31,406 nucleotides of DNA from positions 1-31,406 of IMG/VR virus record IMGVR_UViG_3300010389_000078; one strand, 5' to 3'. The position numbers were made by a program, and so were the translations under genes. The notes under the pieces are model-generated. The model worked only from the letters and a program-made list of their open reading frames with translations, did not search any database and was not told where the DNA came from. Positions 17,871 through 24,456 of the stretch are shown in pieces (position 1 is the first letter of the stretch; each line of letters opens with the position of its first letter). The DNA is from a virus.

Positions 17871-19247
17871 ATGCTTAATCCATTTTTTCAGCAAGGTTCT
17901 TTCGGAGAGCAAAGTTTAATACAAGATTTAATTAATGAGCAACTTAAAATATATGGAGTAGATGTTTATTACATACCTAGAAAATATGCAACTGAAAAAT
18001 CAGTAATCAAAGAAGTAATAGAGTCGGAGTTTAGCATATCTTACCCAATCGAAGCCTATATTGATAGTTATGATGGTTATGGTGGAAATGCTACATTATT
18101 ATCAAAGTTTGGCATTCAGGATATCGATGATTTAACTTTAATAATATCAAAAGAAAGATTTGAAACATATATTTCACCTCTTATTGCAAATATACCAAAT
18201 ATAAAATTGTCAACTAGACCAAGAGAAGGAGATTTAATTTATTTTCCACTCGGTGATAGGTTATTTGAAATAAAATATGTAGAACATGAAAAACCATTTT
18301 ATCAACTTCAAAAAAATTATGTATATGAATTGAGGTGTGAATTATTCAGATATGAGGATGAAGTATTAGATACTAGTATTGATTTTATTGATGATAATGT
18401 AGTAGATGATGGATATATTCAAACTCTAACTCTAGTTGGAACTGGAGTAACTGCAACTGCAATAACTTCAGTAGTTGATGGTGGCGTTAGATCTATCAGA
18501 GTTACGAATAGGGGAAATGGATATACATCCACTCCACAAGTAGCGATATCTTCAGCACCTTTTGGTGGAATTACTGCAGTTGGTGTTGCTACAATGATTA
18601 GTAGTCTAGTTGATTGTGTCGGAATAAAATCTTCAAGAGTTCAAGGTGTTGAACTTGTAAATCCCGGAGCAGGATATACTTTAGCGCCCAATGTAGTTTT
18701 TGTTGGCGGGGGTGGATCTGGAGCTGCAGCAACATCCATTATCGGAGATGGTTTGGTTGGAATTGTAACAATAACAAACGGTGGTTCTGGATATACGGAT
18801 TCGCCTAGTGTCACTTTTAGTTCTCCAGGAATAGGAACAACAGCTGTTGGATATGCTGTAGTAAGTCCATCTGGGTCTATATCACAAATTAGAATTTTAG
18901 ATGCTGGAATTGGATATACAACAACACCTACTATAACAATCGAATCTCCATATTCATCAGGTATAGGAACATACAAGTTTAATGAAGAAATTCTTGGTTC
19001 TATAAGTGGTTCTTCCGCAAAAGTTAAGTCTTGGAATGTTGTTAGTGGAGAATTAAAAGTTTCAATAATTAGTGGAACTTTTGTTCCGGGCGAAATAATA
19101 ACAGGACAAGATAGTGGTGCCGCTTATGAACTGCGTGTATTAAATACTGACAATATTGTTGATCCATATGCAGATAATGATAATATAGAAGAACTTGCCG
19201 ACACTATTATTGATTTCAGTGAAAGTAACCCATTTGGGATGCCATAA
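17871..19247 (+). CDS. 14: Neck protein gp14, enlarged by inserted repeats
   Basis: 458 residues against 256 for T4 gp14. The N-terminal ~165 residues align well: 'MLNPFF' with T4 'ILNPYV', '[11 protein letters not shown]' with 'GVECYYVPREY', '[10 protein letters not shown]' with 'YLNSFEGYEG', and '[20 protein letters not shown]' with '[20 protein letters not shown]'. After about residue 195 comes a glycine-rich insert with four GxGYTxxPxV repeats (about residues 200-363) and an 'SGS/SGA' module (about residues 372-425). The C-terminus '[15 protein letters not shown]' returns to the T4 pattern (T4 ends in an NNRGKSFESSPFDNDF stretch). The insert would decorate the neck surface. It is co-transcribed with gp13. 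Confidence 0.95.
   Translation: [458 protein letters not shown]
18470..18960 (+). repeat. Four GxGYTxxPxV protein repeats inserted in gp14
   Basis: Four tandem units read approximately '[17 protein letters not shown]', '[17 protein letters not shown]', '[17 protein letters not shown]' and '[17 protein letters not shown]'. Each follows a beta-strand/Gly-turn/Tyr/Pro/beta-strand pattern, spaced by 25-50 residues. They are absent from T4 gp14 and resemble units in three other proteins of this window. Confidence 0.85.
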
Positions 19248-19250
19248 ATA
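19243..19250 (+). promoter_or_regulatory. Late promoter CATAAATA upstream of gp15
   Basis: Seven of eight bases match TATAAATA. The gp14 stop TAA lies inside the motif, and the gp15 start is 44 bases downstream. An 'AGGA' ribosome binding element is present at 19284-19287. Confidence 0.65.
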
Positions 19251-19294
19251 TATTTTATTATAACTAATTCATAGTATTAAAATAGGATATAAAA

Positions 19295-20296
19295 ATGTTT
19301 GAATACTTTTACTACGAAATCTTAAGAAGAACAGTCGTTTCATTCGGTTCTTTGTTTAACAACATAACGATTAAACACGCAGATAATAGTGGTAATACGA
19401 CTAGTGTTATAAAGGTTCCTTTGGCTTATGGACCAACTCAAAAGTTTTTATCTAGATTAGAACAATCACCAAATTTGAATAAACCAGTTCAAATGAGTTT
19501 GCCCAGAATGTCATTTGAACTTATTGGATTATCATACGATCCAGCAAGAAAATCTACAACAACACAAACATTTTTAACTTCCCCAACTTCAAATAAAAAG
19601 CAAGAAAAAAAAGCATACTTACCTGTTCCCTATAACTTAGATTTTGAACTAAGTATAATGACAAAATTGAATGATGATATGCTTCAAATAGTTGAGCAGA
19701 TTCTACCATATTTTCAACCAGCATACACTATTACAATTGACCTAGTGAAGGAAATTGGTGAAAAAAGAGACGTACCGGTCGTTTTAAATAGTGTTTCAAT
19801 GTTAGATGATTATGAGGGGGATTTTTCAACTAGAAGAGCACTAATTTATACATTAAGATTTACGGCAAAAACTTATCTGTTTGGACCAATTTCCACTGCA
19901 TCTTCCGACATCATCAAAAAAGTATCTGTTGGATTTGTTGCTGGACATAAAACAGATTCGCCAACCAGAGATCTCGTTTATAGTGTAGAAAGGAGAGCAA
20001 CAAAAGACTATACTGGAGAAGTAACAACTACTCTATCAATAAATATTTCAGAAAGCGATACGCTCATTGAAGTTGCCGACGCAACAAATATTTTGGAAAA
20101 TAGTTATATCTATATTGATGAGGAAGAATTATTTGTAGACTCCAAATCAGGAAATAAATTAACTGTTGTTAGAGGAGCGGATAACACAAGAGCTACAGAA
20201 CATGTATCAGGAACAGGTATTAAGAAAATAACACAAGAAGATAGCCAACTTATAGAAGTTGGTGATGATTTTGGATTTAGTGGTTCGTTATCATGA
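19295..20296 (+). CDS. 15: Tail sheath stabilizer and completion protein gp15
   Basis: 333 residues (T4 gp15 has 272). The start 'MFEYFYYEILRRTVVSFGSL' followed by 'FNNITIK' matches T4 'MFGYFYNSSFRRYATLMGDL' and 'FSNIQIK'. 'LPRMSFELIGLSYDP' matches 'LPRINLHLVDFSYNA', and 'DDMLQIVEQILPYFQPAYT' is nearly identical to T4 'DDMFQIVEQILPYFQPHFN'. In T4, gp15 caps the tail tube and sheath and joins tail to neck. The C-terminal portion from about residue 246 is an added module, 'YIYIDEEELFVDSKSGN' then 'LTVVRGADNTRATEHVSGT', that also occurs in two other structural proteins here. It overlaps gp16 by four bases (ATGA). Confidence 0.95.
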   Translation: MFEYFYYEILRRTVVSFGSLFNNITIKHADNSGNTTSVIKVPLAYGPTQKFLSRLEQSPNLNKPVQMSLPRMSFELIGLSYDPARKSTTTQTFLTSPTSNKKQEKKAYLPVPYNLDFELSIMTKLNDDMLQIVEQILPYFQPAYTITIDLVKEIGEKRDVPVVLNSVSMLDDYEGDFSTRRALIYTLRFTAKTYLFGPISTASSDIIKKVSVGFVAGHKTDSPTRDLVYSVERRATKDYTGEVTTTLSINISESDTLIEVADATNILENSYIYIDEEELFVDSKSGNKLTVVRGADNTRATEHVSGTGIKKITQEDSQLIEVGDDFGFSGSLS

Positions 20297-20724
20297 AAAT
20301 GACTAAAAAATTTAAAGACTTAAATGAAACTTTTAACGTTTCTGGAGAAATAGTAGAAACAGAAAAAGTTTCTGAAATAAAAATTGAGGAAAATAAAAAT
20401 CCAACTGATGATGTAAAAAAAGATTATGAGTATACAAGAGGAAATCTTTATTCTCTAATAGAGAAAGGTCAAGAGGCTATAAATGGAATTCTGGAACTAG
20501 CACAAGAAAGTGAAATGCCTAGAGCATATGAAGTTGCAGGTCAATTAATTAAAAATGTTGCAGATGCCACAGATAAATTGATGGATCTTCAAAAGAAATT
20601 AAAAGATGTTGAAGAAGAAAAAGTATCAAGAGGGCCAACTACAGTAAATAATGCACTTTTTGTTGGTTCGACTGCAGACTTAGCAAAGTTTCTAAAGCAA
20701 CAAAGTGAAAATGAAAACGTTTAA
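20293..20724 (+). CDS. 16: Small terminase subunit gp16
   Basis: 143 residues (T4 gp16 has 164). 'DYEYTRGNLYSLIEKGQEAI' parallels T4 '[20 protein letters not shown]'. 'ESEMPRAYEVAGQLIKNVAD' parallels '[20 protein letters not shown]', and 'NNALFVGSTADLAKFL' parallels 'QNATVFMGSPTELMDE'. The central region is helical, as expected for the ring-forming core of small terminases, which recognise concatemeric DNA and stimulate gp17. The first ~35 residues are acidic and probably flexible. ATG at 20293 overlaps the gp15 stop; an alternative in-frame ATG at 20299 is possible. It overlaps the next small gene by 14 bases. Confidence 0.92.
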   Translation: MKMTKKFKDLNETFNVSGEIVETEKVSEIKIEENKNPTDDVKKDYEYTRGNLYSLIEKGQEAINGILELAQESEMPRAYEVAGQLIKNVADATDKLMDLQKKLKDVEEEKVSRGPTTVNNALFVGSTADLAKFLKQQSENENV

Positions 20725-20866
20725 ACAGTTTAGAGAAGACTGGACTAATAAATATAAAAAGAGTATTGATTGCTCAAATCCAAAAGGATTTTCTCAACGT
20801 GCTCATTGTGCAGCGAGAAGAAAAAGGGCAAAGGGTGAAGAAACTAAATCAAAACCAGTTGAATGA
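20711..20866 (+). CDS. 51-aa basic peptide with 'CNPKGFSQRAHC' motif
   Basis: The reading frame from ATG at 20711 to TGA at 20866 overlaps gp16 by 14 bases and the next gene by four (ATGA), strong signs of translational coupling. It begins 'MKTFKQFREDW', similar in its first seven residues to the T4 internal-protein targeting peptide (MKTYQEFIAE). It then has 'IDCSNPKGFSQRAHCAARRK', a basic loop bracketed by two cysteines that I associate with cyanophage proteins. The tail is charged. The function is unknown; a DNA-associated or packaged peptide is a guess. It lies between the two terminase subunit genes. Confidence 0.75.
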   Translation: MKTFKQFREDWTNKYKKSIDCSNPKGFSQRAHCAARRKRAKGEETKSKPVE

Positions 20867-22485
20867 AGAGTCAGAAGTTCTCCCACAAAACACCACATTT
20901 AAAAGGTAAGAAGCATCAGTTAGATCCTAATTTGGATTTAAAGCAACTTGTTCACCATGCATCAGTTGAATTTGTTGATCGTGATGCAGATGGTGATGTT
21001 GACCTATATGATTCCCCCAAAAAGAAAACTCCAGATGAAAATCCAACAGGAGTTGATGCGCAAACTCTATCTAAAAAATTAATTGCAAAGCAAAAAGGAG
21101 AAATTAAGCATACTAAAGTGGGACTTGCATATGAAGATAATCTCCATAAGTGGTATCAAGATTCGAAATCAAAAGAAGGAAAACCCGGATGGGTAAATGT
21201 TGTAACTGGAGGCACATGTGCAAGTGATGAACCTGGGGAAGGAACGCCAAAATGCGTGTCTTCAGAAAAAAGAGCAAGTATGACTCCAGCACAAAGACGC
21301 TCAGCAGCAAGAAGAAAAAAAGAAGCAGACCCAGGACAACAACAGAAGACTGGAGCTGCAAAACCAACATATGTTCCTACAGATAGTCCAAAAATGAAAA
21401 AAGAAGAAGTGGATTTACAAGAAGTAAAAGATAAACCAGGTAAAGGTAGTGGAAAAAAGGATGCATGTTATCATAAGGTAAAGTCAAAATACGATGTTTG
21501 GCCAAGTGCATATGCATCGGGAGCACTTGTCAAGTGTCGTAAAGTTGGAGCATCTAACTGGGGAACAAAAACGGAAGAAACTCACATGCATGAAGAAGAA
21601 AGATATTGCCCCCTTTGCAAAAAAAGAGAGTCAAGATCTGAGTGTTCATATGGCGAAAAGGCTTGGGATAAAGTTTCTGTAAAAGATGAAGAGTATTCTA
21701 TGGCCAGGTCAGAACTGAGCACTATTGTTGATGCTGTAAGAAGATTAAAGGCAAAAGTAGAGAATGGTGAAGGAAATCTAGAAGCATGGGTTCAATCAAA
21801 GATTACTAAAGCAGCGGATTATATTGATACTGCAGCAGACTATGTTGCTGGAGGAGAAATGGATGAAGATTGTTGGAGTGGTTATAAGCAAGTTGGAATG
21901 AAAAAGAAAGGAAAAAAAGTAGTACCAAATTGTGTTCCGGAAGAAACTATAGAAGATGCTAATGGTAATACATTTGCTGAGGTAGTAGATATCATTAAAC
22001 CAGAATCTATTAAAGGATTTAAATCTCAAATTGAGGAATCTGTCCGCATTCCATCAAAAACTGGAAATATTATCCTAGTAACTCTTGTTTGGAGAGGTAA
22101 ATACTACGGTATTAAGATGTTCTTTCCACAGACAACTAAACCAAATAGAAAAGAAGTTCAGGACCAGATTGAGAAAGTTTATCCAGGTTCTAGAGTTCAG
22201 TCATATTATGTTTCCGATATTAAACCAGGTGAGCAATTTCTTCAGGTTGAAGATTGGCAAAAAATAAATCGGAAGGATAAAACTGATGGTTTGAGTCCTG
22301 CTGCAGTAAAAGCATATCGTAGGGAGAATCCAGGTTCAAAACTCAAAACTGCTGTTACTACACCACCCTCAGAATTAAAACCAGGATCAGCAGACTGGAA
22401 AAGAAGAAAAAATTTCTGTAGTCGTTCCAGAAGTTGGACTGGAGAAAGAGGTAAAGCTGCCCGCAAACGCTGGAATTGTAATTAA
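20863..22485 (+). CDS. 540-aa basic Cys-rich mosaic protein (DUF5872-like) between terminase genes
   Basis: Several short modules can be seen in order. An EF-hand-like loop lies at residues 39-50 (D39, D41, D43, G44, V46, D50). A first Cys pair is at 119 and 131, followed by a basic helix ('MTPAQRRSAARRKK'). A DUF5872-like block at about 195-234 includes 'KYDVWPSAYASGALVKCRKV'. A possible zinc knuckle has C249, C252 and C261. A helical segment at about 276-332 includes 'LEAWVQSKITKAADYIDTAA'. A pair C337/C357 flanks 'GYKQVGMKKKGKKVVPN'. A WxGxYYxxxM domain at about 400-466 is shared with the 106-aa protein near the portal gene. A C-terminal pair C519/C539 flanks an Arg/Lys-rich loop. The protein is strongly basic, suggesting DNA or RNA contact. 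No catalytic motif is evident. T4 has no gene here, since gp16 and gp17 are adjacent. It may be packaged or may help packaging; this is inference. Confidence 0.8.
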   Translation: MKSQKFSHKTPHLKGKKHQLDPNLDLKQLVHHASVEFVDRDADGDVDLYDSPKKKTPDENPTGVDAQTLSKKLIAKQKGEIKHTKVGLAYEDNLHKWYQDSKSKEGKPGWVNVVTGGTCASDEPGEGTPKCVSSEKRASMTPAQRRSAARRKKEADPGQQQKTGAAKPTYVPTDSPKMKKEEVDLQEVKDKPGKGSGKKDACYHKVKSKYDVWPSAYASGALVKCRKVGASNWGTKTEETHMHEEERYCPLCKKRESRSECSYGEKAWDKVSVKDEEYSMARSELSTIVDAVRRLKAKVENGEGNLEAWVQSKITKAADYIDTAADYVAGGEMDEDCWSGYKQVGMKKKGKKVVPNCVPEETIEDANGNTFAEVVDIIKPESIKGFKSQIEESVRIPSKTGNIILVTLVWRGKYYGIKMFFPQTTKPNRKEVQDQIEKVYPGSRVQSYYVSDIKPGEQFLQVEDWQKINRKDKTDGLSPAAVKAYRRENPGSKLKTAVTTPPSELKPGSADWKRRKNFCSRSRSWTGERGKAARKRWNCN

Positions 22486-22500
22486 TAATTAAAATTTATT

Positions 22501-24144
22501 ATGTCTGATGTATATCTTGGCAATCCGCTTTTAAAAAAAGCAAATACTCCAATTGAATTTACACAAGAACAAATTATTGAGTTTGTTAAATGTAAAGATG
22601 ACCCAGTTTACTTTGCAAATAATTATGTAAAGATTGTAACACTGGATCATGGTCTTCAAACTTTTAAACCTTATCATTTTCAAGAAAAGTTAATTAATAA
22701 CTTCCATAAGAACAGATTTAACATCTGTAAGATGCCACGTCAGACTGGCAAATCAACCACCGTAGTGTCTTTCCTGCTCCACTATGCGGTCTTTAATGAC
22801 AATGTGAACATAGGTATCCTTGCAAACAAAGCAGCGACTGCTAGAGAACTATTAGACAGATTGCAGACAGCATATGAAAACTTACCAAAGTGGATGCAAC
22901 AAGGAATCATCTCTTGGAACAAAGGTTCTCTTGAACTTGAGAATGGAAGTAAAATCTTGGCTGCTTCTACTTCTGCTTCTGCAGTTCGTGGTATGTCATT
23001 CAATATCTTATTTTTGGATGAATTTGCGTTCGTTCCAAATCACATCGCAGATTCTTTCTTTGCGTCAGTATATCCAACGATTACTTCAGGTAAAAATACA
23101 AAGGTAATCATTGTATCTACGCCACATGGTATGAACCACTTCTACCGCATGTGGCATGATGCGGAGAAGGGTAAAAACGAATATGTTTATACTGATGTTC
23201 ATTGGAGTGAAGTACCAGGGAGAGACGAAGAGTGGAAAAAGCAAACAATTGCAAACACTTCAGAATCTCAATTTAAAGTAGAATTTGAGTGTGAGTTTTT
23301 AGGGTCAGTCGATACTCTCATTGCACCAAGTAAGCTTAGAAATCTTGTATATGACCACCCAAAGACACGTAGTGCAGGTTTAGACGTTTATGTTGACCCA
23401 GAAGAAAATCATGATTATCTAATAACGGTAGATGTTGCTAGGGGAGTTGGAAATGATTATTCTGCATTCGCAGTTGTTGATATTACACAATTTCCACATA
23501 GAGTAGTTGCAAAATATAGAAATAATGAAATAAAACCCATGCTTTTTCCAAGCATAATTCATGAGGCAGCAACAGCATATAACAATGCTTATATTTTATG
23601 TGAGGTGAATGACGTTGGAGATCAAGTAGCAAGTATTCTCCAATACGATTTGGAATATAGTAATCTCCTCATGTGCTCAATGAGAGGTAGAGCAGGTCAA
23701 ATAGTTGGTCAAGGATTTTCCGGAAAGAAGACACAACTTGGAGTAAAGATGTCCAAAACTGTAAAGAAAGTTGGATGTCTTAATCTGAAAACTATGATTG
23801 AGGAAGATAAGTTATATTTAAATGATTATGATATTATCTCAGAACTAACCACATTTATTCAGAAGCACAATTCATTTGAGGCTGAAGAGGGATGCAATGA
23901 TGATTTAGCGATGTGCTTGGTAATTTATGCATGGTTAGTTGCTCAAGATTACTTTAAAGAATTAACGGACCAGGATGTTAGAAAACGTTTATATGAGGAA
24001 CAAAAAAATCAGATAGAACAAGATATGTCACCATTTGGATTTATATCAGATGGTCTTGATGAAACTAGTTTTGTTGATAGTGAAGGAGATAGATGGTTTA
24101 CTGACGAGTATGGTGATAGGTCATATATGTGGGAGTATATGTAA
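22501..24144 (+). CDS. 17: Large terminase subunit gp17 (packaging ATPase and nuclease)
   Basis: 547 residues (T4 gp17 has 610). Walker A is 'MPRQTGKST' with K84. Walker B is 'ILFLDEF' with D173 and E174. The coupling motif is 'STPHG' at 206-210. The RNase H-like nuclease residues are D311 in 'VDVARGVGNDY', E368 in 'CEVNDVG' and D467/D468 in 'GCNDDLAM', corresponding to T4 D401, E458 and D542. 'YENLPKWMQQGIISWNKGSL' matches T4 '[20 protein letters not shown]'. The protein packs DNA through the portal and cuts concatemers. It starts 15 bases after the 540-aa gene and its stop overlaps the next ATG by one base. All catalytic residues are present, so it should be active. Confidence 0.97.
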   Translation: MSDVYLGNPLLKKANTPIEFTQEQIIEFVKCKDDPVYFANNYVKIVTLDHGLQTFKPYHFQEKLINNFHKNRFNICKMPRQTGKSTTVVSFLLHYAVFNDNVNIGILANKAATARELLDRLQTAYENLPKWMQQGIISWNKGSLELENGSKILAASTSASAVRGMSFNILFLDEFAFVPNHIADSFFASVYPTITSGKNTKVIIVSTPHGMNHFYRMWHDAEKGKNEYVYTDVHWSEVPGRDEEWKKQTIANTSESQFKVEFECEFLGSVDTLIAPSKLRNLVYDHPKTRSAGLDVYVDPEENHDYLITVDVARGVGNDYSAFAVVDITQFPHRVVAKYRNNEIKPMLFPSIIHEAATAYNNAYILCEVNDVGDQVASILQYDLEYSNLLMCSMRGRAGQIVGQGFSGKKTQLGVKMSKTVKKVGCLNLKTMIEEDKLYLNDYDIISELTTFIQKHNSFEAEEGCNDDLAMCLVIYAWLVAQDYFKELTDQDVRKRLYEEQKNQIEQDMSPFGFISDGLDETSFVDSEGDRWFTDEYGDRSYMWEYM

Positions 24145-24374
24145 TGGATATTGATGGTCAGATTAAATTGGGTCATTTATTGTTAAATGATAGAAAATGT
24201 AGGTCTTGTGGACAAATAAAAAATTTAATAGAAGAGTTTTATAGGACTAGAAAAAATAGAGGTCCTGTTCCATCTTCATATTCATACGAATGCAAAGAAT
24301 GCACTATAAAAAGAATCGTTTCTTCTAGAATGGTAAGTAGAGTAGTTGATAAGTGGGAATATCCTGACTGGTAG
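24144..24374 (+). CDS. Small zinc-ribbon protein, 76 aa
   Basis: ATG at 24144 shares its first base with the gp17 stop (TAATG), the expected arrangement for coupled translation; the reading frame extends a few codons further upstream inside gp17, but no better start is apparent. Two CxxC pairs, C19/C22 in 'KCRSCGQI' and C50/C53 in 'ECKECT', bracket 'EEFYRTRKNRGPVPSSY', a treble-clef or zinc-ribbon pattern found in many small phage proteins, sometimes joined to HNH nucleases. No HNH residues follow here, so it is more likely a stand-alone nucleic-acid or protein-binding finger. It sits between terminase and tail sheath, where T4 has no gene. Confidence 0.75.
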   Translation: MDIDGQIKLGHLLLNDRKCRSCGQIKNLIEEFYRTRKNRGPVPSSYSYECKECTIKRIVSSRMVSRVVDKWEYPDW

Positions 24375-24414
24375 TTGGTTCATGCACCATTTCCCCATCT
24401 GAAAAGTATTTTTT

Positions 24415-24422
24415 AATAAATA
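24415..24422 (+). promoter_or_regulatory. Late promoter AATAAATA upstream of gp18
   Basis: Seven of eight bases match TATAAATA, 34 bases before the tail sheath ATG, in an 82-base gap. A 'CGGAG' ribosome binding site follows at 24446-24450. A T-run on either side of the motif might also act as a weak terminator for the upstream unit, but I see no stable stem. Confidence 0.55.
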
Positions 24423-24456
24423 TTTTTTAGATAAACTGAGTTCTACGGAGAAAAAC

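Noticed and set aside
24144-24374. HNH homing endonuclease
   Set aside because: The two CxxC pairs fit a zinc ribbon, but no HNH histidines or asparagine follow and the protein ends shortly after the second pair.
24375-24456. Terminator in the gap before gp18
   Set aside because: T-runs are present, but the only stems I can pair are about five A-T pairs or a three-pair GGT/ACC hairpin, too weak to call.
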